Below, piece after piece: positions 42,331 through 51,107 of a stretch of DNA of 64,000 nt. Where the stretch lies: NCBI RefSeq assembly GCF_026168105.1, contig NZ_LBMW01000031.1, positions 34,953 to 98,952 of the forward strand. The letters run 5' to 3'. The position numbers and the translations under genes were made by a program. Source of the DNA: Streptomyces hygroscopicus (GTDB taxonomy: Bacteria > Actinomycetota > Actinomycetes > Streptomycetales > Streptomycetaceae). The number at the start of each line of letters is the position of its first letter. The stretch's first letter is position 1. The notes below the pieces were generated by a model. The model was not told the DNA's origin. It worked only from the letters and a program-made list of their open reading frames with translations, and did not search any database.

Positions 42331-42903
42331 TCACCCCTGGCGCGTCAGCACCAACTCCGCCCGCTCCACGGCCCGCTCACGCGGTCCCGTCGACCTGTTC
42401 GCGGTGGTCGGGCCGTGTGGCGCCGGGTCGCCGAAGCGGAAGGAGAGCGAGGTGAGGAAGCGGCGGCCGCGGTCCCAGCCCACCGGCACCGTCGCCGTCA
42501 CCCGGGCGGTGCCCGACGCGGCGGCCCGCTCCAGGAGCGCGCCGGCCACGGCCGGGCCCGTCCGTGTCCCCCACAGCGACGGATGCAGCAGGAACAGCCC
42601 CACCGCGCAGGCGTCCGGTGCCGGGAAGCGCAGGATCGCGTCGATGACCCCGACCACCGGACCCCCGGTGTCCTCGGTCACGACGAGGATCCGCTTGTCC
42701 TGCCAGTCGGCACCGGGCGGCAGGCTGTAGTACAGGCTCTGCAGGTCTGCGGGGCCCGAGGGGAGTCCGGTGGCCGCCTCGAAGTACGTGGTGGCCGCCT
42801 GGAGGAGCGCCAGGACGCCGGGCTCGTCGTCGGGGCCGGCCTCCCGGACGGCGTACCGTCGCCCGTCGGCGGTCGTGATCTCGGCGGTGATCGGCTCGGT
42901 CAT
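42331..42903 (-). CDS. GNAT-like acetyltransferase
   Basis: A 190-residue protein. 'YAVREAGPDDEPGVLALLQA' (16-35) is a typical GNAT N-terminus, followed by 'TYFEAATGLPSGPADLQSLY', 'ILVVTEDTGGPVVGVIDAIL' and 'VGLFLLHPSLWGTRTGPAVA' in the acetyl-CoA binding position, though the canonical Q/RxxGxG/A loop is degenerate (WGTRTGPA). Substrate unknown. ATG 42903 is assigned; the ribosome-binding site is weak. Convergent with the NUDIX gene, divergent from the glycosyltransferase. Confidence 0.85.
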   Translation of the reverse strand: MTEPITAEITTADGRRYAVREAGPDDEPGVLALLQAATTYFEAATGLPSGPADLQSLYYSLPPGADWQDKRILVVTEDTGGPVVGVIDAILRFPAPDACAVGLFLLHPSLWGTRTGPAVAGALLERAAASGTARVTATVPVGWDRGRRFLTSLSFRFGDPAPHGPTTANRSTGPRERAVERAELVLTRQG

Positions 42904-43102
42904 CAGGACATCGTCACACCGGGACCGCCCCAGGAGCCACCGAATACCTCCCATGTTCGAAGACCGCCGAATTCTGGTGTAAACCCATCCGACTCGGACA
43001 TGAGACACGCCGTTCATCCGTCTGAAACATCTGTGCCGCGTCATAGCGGCTAACCCGCTGTTCACGGGGATGGTTCGAGATTTGTGCAAGGCGGGTGGTC
43101 CA

Positions 43103-44338
43103 GTGCGTACAAGGCACGGTCTGCACGTGCTCTCGGTCTACGAGGGCTTCTTCTCCGGTGGCGCCCGGATTCTCCACAGCGATGTCGTCCTGGGACTGCA
43201 GGAAGGCGGCCAGCACCACCGGGTGCTGAGTGTCCACGGCGAAGTACTCCGGGAAGCGACCCGGCAGCCGATGGAGGACGACGCCTGCTACCGGTCGCTG
43301 ACGACGGCAGGCGTGGAGGTCACGTCCCTGGGCCGCACCTTCGGTCTGCCCGGGGCCTCGGCCGTCGACTCGGCGCGCTACAGCGGGCCCGAGCTGGCGG
43401 CGACGGCCAGGGCGATGGCAGGCGCCGACGTCGTCCTGGCGCTCAAGGAGCAGCCGCTCGGCCTGCTCAACCAGGGCGGCCTGCCGCGCCGGCCGGTGAT
43501 CGTCTGCCTGCACCGCTCCGACCCGGAGAACCAGGGTGCGGCCCTGTCCGAGCTGAAGGCCGCCATCGCCGACGGCAGGGTGGTGGCCTGCGTCTGCTGC
43601 GCCGAGTCGAGCCGGGCCGCCTACGAGGCCGCCGGGATTCCGCCCGAGCTGCTGCACGTCATACCCAACGGCGTGGACCTGCTGCGCTTCCGGCCGGACG
43701 CCGTCCGGCGGGCCCGGCTGCGCTCGGAGCTCGGCATCCCGGACTCCGCGCCGGTCGTCGTCTTCGCCGCCCGGTACGACACGATGAAGAACGTCCCGCT
43801 GTTCCTGCGCGCCGCGCACGCCTGGCTGCGGCGCGAGCCCGGCGGCCATGTGCTGATGTGCGGCGCGGGCATGACCGGCGCGCAGCCCGGGCTGCACGCC
43901 GACATCGAGGCCGCGTTCGGGGACGACACGGAACGGCTCACCCCCCGGCTCCACCGGCTCGGGGTGCGGCGCGACATGGAGACCGTCTACGCGGCCGCCG
44001 ACGTGGTGGCGCTGACCTCGGCCTGGGGAGAGGCGGCCCCGCTGTGCCTGATCGAGGGCATGATGTGCGGGGCGGTCCCCGTCGCCACCGATGTGGGCGA
44101 CAGCGCGGCGATCGTGGCCGGGCACGGCTTCGTCACCCCGCCGGACGCCGACGCGATCGCGACGGCCTGGAGCGACGCCGCCGAGGCCCGCGCCGGTCTT
44201 GCGACCGTCCTCGCCCGCAGCCGTGAGCGCTTCAGCCGCACCCGCATGATCGCCTCGTACGCCGCGCTCATCGACCGCGTCCACGCCGAGGCGATCAGGC
44301 CGGCCCTGCCCGAGCGGCCTCTGCCCGAGCCGCACTGA
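43103..44338 (+). CDS. GT4 family glycosyltransferase
   Basis: A 411-residue GT-B fold enzyme. The N-terminal domain starts 'GLHVLSVYEGFFSGGARILH'. The C-terminal domain has 'VVFAARYDTMKNVPLFLRAA' (nucleotide-sugar site, family GT4) and the EX7E motif 'GEAAPLCLIEGMMCGAVPVA' near 310-330. It transfers a sugar from an NDP-sugar with retention, probably to a lipid or cell-wall acceptor; no partner genes indicate which. GTG 43103 is preferred by family-like start; ATG 43070 adds 11 residues. A terminator follows the stop. Confidence 0.88.
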   Translation: MRTRHGLHVLSVYEGFFSGGARILHSDVVLGLQEGGQHHRVLSVHGEVLREATRQPMEDDACYRSLTTAGVEVTSLGRTFGLPGASAVDSARYSGPELAATARAMAGADVVLALKEQPLGLLNQGGLPRRPVIVCLHRSDPENQGAALSELKAAIADGRVVACVCCAESSRAAYEAAGIPPELLHVIPNGVDLLRFRPDAVRRARLRSELGIPDSAPVVVFAARYDTMKNVPLFLRAAHAWLRREPGGHVLMCGAGMTGAQPGLHADIEAAFGDDTERLTPRLHRLGVRRDMETVYAAADVVALTSAWGEAAPLCLIEGMMCGAVPVATDVGDSAAIVAGHGFVTPPDADAIATAWSDAAEARAGLATVLARSRERFSRTRMIASYAALIDRVHAEAIRPALPERPLPEPH

Positions 44339-44352
44339 CCGGCACGGCACAC

Positions 44353-44384
44353 GAGGAGGGGCCGCCCGTCGGAGGCCCCTCCTC
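44353..44384 (+). terminator. Terminator after the glycosyltransferase
   Basis: An 11-bp perfect stem GAGGAGGGGCC / GGCCCCTCCTC with a ten-base loop, 15 bases past the stop, followed by pyrimidine-rich sequence (TCCCCCTTCTTCCCCC). Confidence 0.75.
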
Positions 44385-44437
44385 TCCCCCTTCTTCCCCC
44401 CTTCCCCCTCCTGTCCTGACACCGATGCCGGTGGTCA

Positions 44438-45490
44438 CTACCGGGGCAGCACCACGACATACGCGGTCGGCTCCCGGTCCGCCGCCGCCATCAGGGCCGT
44501 GCGCACCACCGTCGCCTGCTGCTCCAGTGCCTCCCGAAGCTTCTTCGGGGTGATGTGCACGACCGTGATGCCGAGGCACTCCAGGTGTTCGCGCTTGCGG
44601 GCGTACTCCGACCACAGCGCGTCGTCTTCCTGGCGCGGCGCACGGGTGTCCAGCTCGAGTGCCACCGCCTGGTCGGGCCAGTACGCGTCCAGGCCGCCGA
44701 GGCAGGGGCCGCCGGGGAGCCTGAGGTCCACGTTCCACACCGGGTCCGGCAGGCCGTAATCGCGCACCATCCGGTACAGCCGGTCCTCCGCGATCGCCCG
44801 GCCCTCCGCCAGCAGCGAGTCCACCGCGTCCACCACGTGCGGGCGGCTGAGCAGCTTCGCCTGGTTCAGCTCCCGTACGACGGCGGCCGGTTCACAGTGG
44901 CCGCCGCGCACCGCCTCCGTCAGCAGGCGGCGCACCGTGCCCGCGTCCGTCAGCTCCGCCACCGCGTCGGCCAGGGCGCGCGGAACCGGTGCGACGGGCA
45001 GGCCGGTGACCAGGCTGGGGTCCGGCATTGCCGGGGTGCGGACCACCCGTGCGCAGCCCGCGCTGCGCAGCCGCCGCAGCCGGGGGACCAGGACGTCGAC
45101 CTTGTCCAGCGACGTCAGCGGGGGCGCGCAGGCGAAGCCGTGCAGCGCCAGCGCGGCCAGGCCCGTGATCATCGCGTCGGGCTGGCGCCGCGCGGTTCCC
45201 GGGCCGTTCGCGCCAGGCTGGGCCGGGACCCGTGGCGCCGGCGCGCCGAGCGAGGAGCGTGCCGCGTAGAGCAGCACCGCGTGCAGGCGTTCCTCCGGGG
45301 TGGGCGGGCCCGGGTGCAGCAGATACACGCCCGGCAGGAACTGTTGCCAGGGGCCACCGGCCCGGCAGCGCTCGCTGGTCTCGGCGGTGGTCACACCGTG
45401 GGCGCGCAGCTGGGCCGTGGTCAGCACCCGGCGCTGCACCTCCGACAGATGGCGCAGCGGGCGGGGGGAGAGCGGGGTGTTGTGGGTCAT
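44438..45490 (-). CDS. AbiEi-like winged-helix plus DUF559/PD-(D/E)XK-like domain protein
   Basis: A 350-residue protein. The N-terminal 75 residues look like the AbiEi antitoxin winged helix ('VLTTAQLRAHGVTTAETSER' and WQQFLPGVYLLHPG). A middle helical part follows, with 'RLLTEAVRGGHCEPAAVVRE'. The C-terminal 100 residues resemble a very-short-patch/DUF559 nuclease fold: 'GGLDAYWPDQAVALELD' gives the D...ExD-like active site, then 'KREHLECLGITVVHITP'. No AbiEii-type nucleotidyltransferase gene is adjacent, so this is not a classic type IV toxin-antitoxin pair. ATG 45490 chosen; GGGG lies just upstream. It could be an orphan defence or DNA-repair factor. Confidence 0.75.
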   Translation of the reverse strand: MTHNTPLSPRPLRHLSEVQRRVLTTAQLRAHGVTTAETSERCRAGGPWQQFLPGVYLLHPGPPTPEERLHAVLLYAARSSLGAPAPRVPAQPGANGPGTARRQPDAMITGLAALALHGFACAPPLTSLDKVDVLVPRLRRLRSAGCARVVRTPAMPDPSLVTGLPVAPVPRALADAVAELTDAGTVRRLLTEAVRGGHCEPAAVVRELNQAKLLSRPHVVDAVDSLLAEGRAIAEDRLYRMVRDYGLPDPVWNVDLRLPGGPCLGGLDAYWPDQAVALELDTRAPRQEDDALWSEYARKREHLECLGITVVHITPKKLREALEQQATVVRTALMAAADREPTAYVVVLPR

Positions 45491-45701
45491 GACCCCGGAG
45501 TTCCCGCGCCGGATCCGCCCCCTAACCCCTGTTACACGGCTGTCGGCAAATGCGGACAAGGCGGAGCTAAAGTACGCGCGTTCGACTGCCGAAAGAGGCT
45601 GGTCCGGATGGGGGGAGCGGCGGGTTACGGGTTCGGATACTCGTATTTCGTAACTGTCGTTTCCCGAAGCCCGTCAACCGCCGTCCCCGCGGAAAGCCGG
45701 C

Positions 45702-48275
45702 CTATCGGGCGGCCTGCGCGTCGCACACCTGCCCGCGCAGGGCGCGGGCCAGGTCGTCGCGCGCTTCCAGCACCAGCCTGCGCAGCGCGGGGGGCGCGGA
45801 CTCGTGCGCGGCGAGCCACGTATCCGTCGCGTCCACCGTGTCCTGCGAGTCCTGGAGCAAGGGGAACAGGCCCTTCACCACGTCCATCCCGATCTGGATG
45901 GACCGCTCGGCCCACACGCGCTCGATCGCCGCGAAGTACTTCGCCGCGTACGGCGCGAGCAGCTCCCGCTGGGAGGGCTGCGCAAAGCCCGAGATGGTCG
46001 CCTCCACGAGAGCGTTCGACAGGGCGTGCGACTCGACCACCTGCGCCCACGCCTGGGCCTTCACGGCCGCCGAGGGGCGCGCGGCCAGACAACGGACCTG
46101 GTGGCGCTTGCCGGAGGCGGTGTCGTCCCGGGCCAGTTCCGGCGCGATCACCGACTCGTCCACGGCCCCGTGCGCGGCCAGCGGCTCCAGGAGCGCCCAG
46201 CGCAGCTCCTGGTCCACGTCAAGGCCGTCGATCTTCTCCGTGTCCTCCAGCAGGCCCCGCAGCAGCCGCAGTCCGGCCTCGTCCGACACCACCGCCGCGA
46301 AGAACCGCGCCCAGGTCAGCTGGTGCTGGCTGCCCGGCTCCGCCTGCCGCAGCTCGCGCAGCGCTCCCTGAGCCAGCAGCCGGCCGCCGGTCCGGCGCCA
46401 CTCGGGCGCGGCGTAGTACGTCAGCGCCGAGTTCGCCCAGCTGTGGAGCATCTGGAGCACGCCGATGTCGGTCTCGCGGCCGGAGAACCGCAGCACCAGA
46501 TCGATGAACTCCCGCGCCGACAGCAGCGCGTCCCGGGTCAGGTTCCACAGCGCCGACCAGCTCAGCGCCCGGGCCAAGGGGTCGGCGATGTCGCCCAGGT
46601 GGGCCTTCAGGGTGGCCAGCGAGGTGTCGTCGAAACGGATCTTGCAGTACGTGAGGTCGTCGTCGTTGACCAGCACCAGCTCCGGCGCCTCGGCTCCCGC
46701 CAGTTCGCCGACGACCGTACGCGGACCGTGGACGTCGACCTCGGCGCGCGCATACCGGACGAGTGCGCCCTCCTCGCGGCGGTACAGACCCACCGCCACC
46801 CGGTGCGGACGCAGTTCCGGGTGGGACTCGGCCGCTTCCTGGAGCACGGACAGCTCCGCGATCCGCCCGTCGGTGCTCAACAGCACTTGCGGGGTGAGCG
46901 AGTTGACGCCCGCCGTCTGCAACCAGGACCGCGCCCAGGCCGCCATGTCCCGGCCGCTCGTCTCCTCCAGGACCGACAGCAGGTCGCCGAGGCGCGTGTT
47001 GCCGTACGCGTTCCGCTTGAAGTAGCGGCGCGCGCCCTCCAGGAACGCCTCGCGGCCGACGTACGCCACCAGCTGCTTCAGGACGGAGGCGCCCTTGGCG
47101 TAGGTGATGCCGTCGAAGTTGAGCTTCGCGTCCTCCAGGTCGCGGATGTCCGCCGTGACGGGGTGCGTGGAGGGCAGCTGGTCGGCGCGGTACGCCCACG
47201 CCTTGCGGTTGTTGGCGAAGGTGATCCAGCCATTGGTGAAGCGGGTCGCCTCCACCAGCGAGAACGAGCCCATGAAGTCGGCGAAGGACTCCTTCAGCCA
47301 CAGGTCGTCCCACCACACCATGGTCACCAGGTCGCCGAACCACATATGGGCCATCTCGTGCAGGATCACATTGGCCCGGCGCTCGTACGACGCCTGCGTG
47401 ACCTTGCCGCGGAAGATGAACTCCTCGCGGAAGGTGACCAGACCCGGGTTCTCCATCGCGCCGAGGTTGTACTCGGGCACGAACGCCTGGTCGTACTTCC
47501 CGAACGGGTACGGGTGGTCGAAGTGGTCGTGGAAGAAGTCCAGGCCCTGCTTGGTGACCAGGAAGACGTCGTCCGCGTCGAAGTGCTTCGCCAGGCCCTT
47601 GCGGCACATCGCGCCGAGCGGGATCTCCAGCGTCGTACCGTCGTCGAAGGTGCGCGAGTAGGTGTCCGTGACGTAGTGGTACGGACCGGCGACGACGGCG
47701 GTGATGTACGTGGAGATCGGCTTGGTCTCCGCGAAACGCCACACCCCGTCGTGCAGCTCGCCGGTGCCGTTGCTCCACACCGTCCACCCCTCGGGGGCGC
47801 GGACCTCGAAGCGGAACGGGGCCTTGAGGTCGGGCTGCTCGAAGTTCGCGAAGACACGGCGGGAGTCGGCGGGCTCGTACTGCGTGTACAGGTACACCTC
47901 GCCGTCCTCCGGGTCGACGAAGCGGTGCAGGCCCTCGCCGGTGCGGGAGTAGGCGCACTGGGCGTCGACGACCAGCTCGTTCTCGGCGGCCAGGTCCTCC
48001 AGCTGGATGCGGGTGCCGTCGAAGACCTCGCTGGGATCGAGGTCCTTGCCGTTGAGCGAGACGGCGGTGACGCCCGGGGCGACCAGGTCGGCGAAGCTCG
48101 TCGCGCCCGGGTCGGCACAGCGGAAGCGGATCGTGGTGACCGAGCGGAAGGTGCGCGGCTCCTCGCCCGCGTCGCCTACGGCGGAGCGCAGGTCCAGCGA
48201 CACGTCGTACCCGTCGACGGACAGCAGGGCGGCCCGCTCCTGGGCCTCGTCACGGGACAGGTTCTCACCGGGCAC
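45702..48275 (-). CDS. pepN: Aminopeptidase N (M1 family), second copy
   Basis: An 857-residue zinc aminopeptidase paralogous to the one at 33710-36295. It has 'YNLGAMENPGLVTFREEF' (GAMEN, about 263-280), 'LHEMAHMWFGDLVTMVWW' (HEXXH, about 299-316) and 'LKESFADFMG' (third zinc ligand). The C-terminal helical domain is intact, and both copies start with a PGxNL(S/T)R(D/E)EAQ N-terminus. GTG 48275 has AGAGGGAG five bases upstream. In-frame sequence extends far upstream without a stop, but it is the antisense shadow of the DsbA-like gene, not part of this protein. Retention of two intact copies suggests different substrate ranges. Confidence 0.95.
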   Translation of the reverse strand: MPGENLSRDEAQERAALLSVDGYDVSLDLRSAVGDAGEEPRTFRSVTTIRFRCADPGATSFADLVAPGVTAVSLNGKDLDPSEVFDGTRIQLEDLAAENELVVDAQCAYSRTGEGLHRFVDPEDGEVYLYTQYEPADSRRVFANFEQPDLKAPFRFEVRAPEGWTVWSNGTGELHDGVWRFAETKPISTYITAVVAGPYHYVTDTYSRTFDDGTTLEIPLGAMCRKGLAKHFDADDVFLVTKQGLDFFHDHFDHPYPFGKYDQAFVPEYNLGAMENPGLVTFREEFIFRGKVTQASYERRANVILHEMAHMWFGDLVTMVWWDDLWLKESFADFMGSFSLVEATRFTNGWITFANNRKAWAYRADQLPSTHPVTADIRDLEDAKLNFDGITYAKGASVLKQLVAYVGREAFLEGARRYFKRNAYGNTRLGDLLSVLEETSGRDMAAWARSWLQTAGVNSLTPQVLLSTDGRIAELSVLQEAAESHPELRPHRVAVGLYRREEGALVRYARAEVDVHGPRTVVGELAGAEAPELVLVNDDDLTYCKIRFDDTSLATLKAHLGDIADPLARALSWSALWNLTRDALLSAREFIDLVLRFSGRETDIGVLQMLHSWANSALTYYAAPEWRRTGGRLLAQGALRELRQAEPGSQHQLTWARFFAAVVSDEAGLRLLRGLLEDTEKIDGLDVDQELRWALLEPLAAHGAVDESVIAPELARDDTASGKRHQVRCLAARPSAAVKAQAWAQVVESHALSNALVEATISGFAQPSQRELLAPYAAKYFAAIERVWAERSIQIGMDVVKGLFPLLQDSQDTVDATDTWLAAHESAPPALRRLVLEARDDLARALRGQVCDAQAAR

Positions 48276-48404
48276 GGCGGCTCCCTCTGGCAGCTGGATG
48301 GGCGACAGGACCGATCCTGCCATGTGCCCCTGACGCCGGGCATCGGGAATGTCGTCGGCGACCTCTGTTGTTGCGCCGGAAACGACCACTTTCCGAGGAG
48401 AACG

Positions 48405-49067
48405 ATGTCCGAGTCCGCGACTGCTTCCGGCAAGACCCCCGTCGACTTCTGGTTCGACCCCCTGTGCCCCTGGGCCTGGATGACCTCCCGCTGGGTCCTG
48501 GAGGTGGAGAAAGTCCGGGACATCGAGGTCCGCTGGCACATCATGAGCCTTGCCGTCCTCAACGAGGACAAGCTGGACCAGCTGCCGGAGGAGTACCGGG
48601 AGATGCTCGCCACCAAGGCGTGGAAGCCGGTGCGCGTGGTGACCGCGGCGTGGCAGAAGCACGGCGCGGACGTGCTCGGCCCGCTGTACACCGCGCTCGG
48701 CACGCGTTTCCACAACCAGGGTGAGGGCCCGACGACCGAGGCCATCGCGGCGGCGCTGCAGGAGGTCGGTCTCCCTGCGGACCTGCTCGACTACGCCGAC
48801 CAGGAGGACTTCGAGTTCGACGCCGAGCTGCGCGCCTCGCACAAGGAGGGCATCGACAAGGTCGGCCAGGAGGTGGGCACCCCGGTGATCGCGGTCCCGG
48901 GCGCCGACGGCGAGCAGATCGCGTTCTTCGGTCCGGTGGTCACCCCGGCGCCCAAGGGCGAGGAGGCCGCGAAGCTGTGGGACGGCACGCTGGCGGTCGC
49001 CTCGGTCCCCGGTTTCTACGAGATCAAGCGGACGCGGACGAAGGGACCGGACTTCAGCAACCTGTAG
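48405..49067 (+). CDS. DsbA-like oxidoreductase (mycothiol-dependent nitroreductase-like)
   Basis: A 220-residue thioredoxin-fold protein of the DsbA/FrnE type without a signal peptide. 'PVDFWFDPLCPWAWMTSRWV' (12-31) places a single Cys (CPWA) where mycobacterial Rv2466c has CPWC. 'IMSLAVLNEDKLDQLPEEYR', 'LGTRFHNQGEG' and 'GTPVIAVPG' (cis-Pro) match that family, which uses mycothiol as partner. Loss of the resolving Cys implies a monothiol mechanism. ATG 48405 has GAGGAG four bases upstream. It is divergent from pepN and convergent with a small zinc-ribbon gene. Confidence 0.9.
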   Translation: MSESATASGKTPVDFWFDPLCPWAWMTSRWVLEVEKVRDIEVRWHIMSLAVLNEDKLDQLPEEYREMLATKAWKPVRVVTAAWQKHGADVLGPLYTALGTRFHNQGEGPTTEAIAAALQEVGLPADLLDYADQEDFEFDAELRASHKEGIDKVGQEVGTPVIAVPGADGEQIAFFGPVVTPAPKGEEAAKLWDGTLAVASVPGFYEIKRTRTKGPDFSNL

Positions 49068-49085
49068 GACCGCCTGCCGGCACCC

Positions 49086-49111
49086 CCGGAGGGGCGCTAC
49101 ATCCCCTCCGG
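49086..49111. terminator. Bidirectional terminator between convergent genes
   Basis: A perfect 9-bp stem CCGGAGGGG / CCCCTCCGG with loop CGCTACAT that contains the stop codon of the minus-strand gene; flanking CTGCCGG (49074-49080) / CCGGCAG (49108-49114) gives an alternative longer stem. Confidence 0.65.
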
Positions 49112-49327
49112 CAGGGTGGCTCCCAGACTCCAGCGGTCCTTGCGCTGGACCCGGCGGCAGCCGGGGCGCGCGCAGCGGTGGTACTCCTTCGGGACGAAGA
49201 GCCGGCCCTCCAGCTGCGGCCCGAGGACCTCCTGTGCCGCCGCCTTCTCCGCGTTCGACTCCAGCTCCCGGAAGTCCTGCATCGTGTCGCCGCAGTTGGG
49301 GCACCGCCGGTAGGCCCGGTATGTCAT
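49097..49327 (-). CDS. Small zinc-ribbon protein
   Basis: A 76-residue protein. Two Cys pairs, 'RRCPNCGDTM' near the N-terminus and 'HRCARPGCRRVQRKDRW' in the C-terminal part, make a probable zinc-binding site separated by a helical stretch ('FRELESNAEKAAAQEVLG'). Basic C-terminus; possibly nucleic-acid or ribosome associated, but function is unknown. ATG 49327 with GAGGAGGGCTCTC upstream is well supported. The stop lies inside a bidirectional terminator. Confidence 0.82.
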   Translation of the reverse strand: MTYRAYRRCPNCGDTMQDFRELESNAEKAAAQEVLGPQLEGRLFVPKEYHRCARPGCRRVQRKDRWSLGATLPEGM

Positions 49328-49549
49328 GAGAGCCCTCCTCGTGGGACGGCCGCGGTGGCCGGATACCGCGGTTCGGTGAGCGTAGGTGAGCCCCGGCCCC
49401 CACGGCAGCAGGGAACCGGTCCCGCCGCCCGTTCGGGGGATCCGGAACCGGATGTGGCCGCAGAGATGGGGGGCGAGGTCTTCTCCGGGCCGCCCAGCGA
49501 TCTCCACTGCTCCTTGTCCCGTGACTCCGCGAGCTGCCCCAGGCAACAA

Positions 49550-49582
49550 GAAGGCCCTCACGTGTCGCACGTGAGGGCCTTC
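49550..49582 (-). terminator. Terminator after the amino-acid permease
   Basis: A perfect 15-bp stem (49550-49564 with 49568-49582) with a TCG loop, 19 bases beyond the permease stop on the minus strand. Confidence 0.85.
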
Positions 49583-49600
49583 CCGGTCAGGAGCGGCGCG

Positions 49601-50986
49601 TCAGCTCCCGGCCCGCTTCCGCTGCCGGACGTACCCGACGACCGCCAGGAACAGCGTCATCCCGCCGGTCGAGTACAGCTGCACGCGCGTGTCCGGCTGC
49701 CGAGCCATCAGCACGAAGATCGTCGCCATGCCCGCCAGCGCGACCCAGGTCAGCACCGGGAACGCCCACATCCGCACGACCAGCTTCCCGGACCCCTCCC
49801 GCTCCAGCCGACGGCGCAGCCGCAGCTGCGAGACCGCGATGAAGACCCAGACGACCAGAATCACCGCGCCGATCATGTTCAGCAGCCAGGGGAAGACGTC
49901 GTTCGGCCGCCAGTAGCTCAGGAGCACGCACACGAACCCGAACACGCAGGAGGTGAGCACGGCGATCCGCGGGACGCCGCCGGAGACCCGGGCCATGACC
50001 TTCGGGCCCTGGCCGCGCTCCACCAGCGAGTACGCGATGCGCGAAGAGCCGTAGATGTTGGCGTTCATCGCCGACAGCAGCGCGACCAGCACGACGACGT
50101 TCATCAGCCGGCCGGCGGCCGGGATGCCCAGGTGGTCGAGGGCAGCCACGTACGGGCCCTTCTCGACCACCTCCTTCGAGTCCGACGGGACCAGGGTGAC
50201 GATGACCGCCATCGAACCGATGTAGAAGAGCGCGATGCGCCACATCGCCGTCCGGACCGCGCTCGCCACGCCCTTGACCGGGTTCTCCGACTCGGCCGCC
50301 GCGATCGTGACCGTCTCCAGGCCGCCGTATGCGAAGACCGACGCCAGCAGGCCGATGACCAGGCCCTGGCCGCCGTGCGGGAGGAAGTGGGTGAGGTTGC
50401 TCGTCCCCGGGGAGCGGGTGCCGGGCAGAACGCCGGCGACGGCCAGGACGCCGAGCACCAGGAACAGGGTGATCGCACCGACCTTGAGGGTGGCGAACCA
50501 GAACTCGAACTCGCCGAAATTCTTGACCGCGGCGAGGTTCGCCCCGCAGAAGACCACCATGAACAGCGCCACCCACGCCCACTCGGGCGTGCCCGGCAGC
50601 CAGCCGGTGACGATCTTCGCGGCGCCGATGCCCTCCAGGCCCACGGCCGTGCACAGCAGCACCCAGAACGACCAGCCCGCGGCGAAGCCCGCCCACGGCC
50701 CGATCGCACGCTCGGCGTGCGCGGAGAAGGAGCCGGACGACGGGTAGGCGGCGGACATCTCGCCGAGCATCCGCATCACCAGCATCACGAGGATGCCGGA
50801 GACGGCGTAGGCGACGACGATCGAGGGTCCGGCGGCGGCGATACCGGCGCCGGAACCGACGAACAGGCCGGCGCCGATCACTCCGCCGAGGGCGATCATC
50901 GACAGATGGCGCTGCTTCAGGCCGTGGGAGAGGGAGACGTCCGCCTCGGGCGGAGCCGAGAGTTCGGGGGAAGTCGTGCTGGGCAT
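49601..50986 (-). CDS. Amino-acid permease (APC/GabP-type)
   Basis: A 461-residue membrane transporter with 12 predicted helices. The signature after TM1, 'HLSMIALGGVIGAGLFVGSG' (27-46), and 'LVMRMLGEMSAAYPSSGSFS' define the amino-acid/polyamine/organocation family, close to the GABA/aromatic permeases. Cytosolic N-terminus of about 25 residues. It is a paralogue of the permease at 57554-59035, with the same N-terminal pattern. ATG 50986 is used; the ribosome-binding site is poor. It is downstream of tauD on the same strand with 121 bases between, so co-transcription is possible. The substrate is not predictable. Confidence 0.92.
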   Translation of the reverse strand: MPSTTSPELSAPPEADVSLSHGLKQRHLSMIALGGVIGAGLFVGSGAGIAAAGPSIVVAYAVSGILVMLVMRMLGEMSAAYPSSGSFSAHAERAIGPWAGFAAGWSFWVLLCTAVGLEGIGAAKIVTGWLPGTPEWAWVALFMVVFCGANLAAVKNFGEFEFWFATLKVGAITLFLVLGVLAVAGVLPGTRSPGTSNLTHFLPHGGQGLVIGLLASVFAYGGLETVTIAAAESENPVKGVASAVRTAMWRIALFYIGSMAVIVTLVPSDSKEVVEKGPYVAALDHLGIPAAGRLMNVVVLVALLSAMNANIYGSSRIAYSLVERGQGPKVMARVSGGVPRIAVLTSCVFGFVCVLLSYWRPNDVFPWLLNMIGAVILVVWVFIAVSQLRLRRRLEREGSGKLVVRMWAFPVLTWVALAGMATIFVLMARQPDTRVQLYSTGGMTLFLAVVGYVRQRKRAGS

Positions 50987-51107
50987 GGGGGCGGGCTCGT
51001 CCAGTCCGTGGGATGGGCAAAACGCCCACAGTCTGGGCAGCCTCTCCGCTCGGACGGAGAGACCGCCCACTATCCGGACGCCCACTGTGCGGAGGGTGAG
51101 ATGCCGG

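Noticed and set aside
45804..48400. Very long plus-strand open frame (in frame with the DsbA-like gene) running through the second pepN region
   Set aside because: It is antisense to a complete M1 aminopeptidase; its composition (Arg/Val/Gly/Leu with HxV repeats) is that of a shadow frame in high-GC DNA. Only the part from 48405 has a ribosome-binding site and a recognisable domain.
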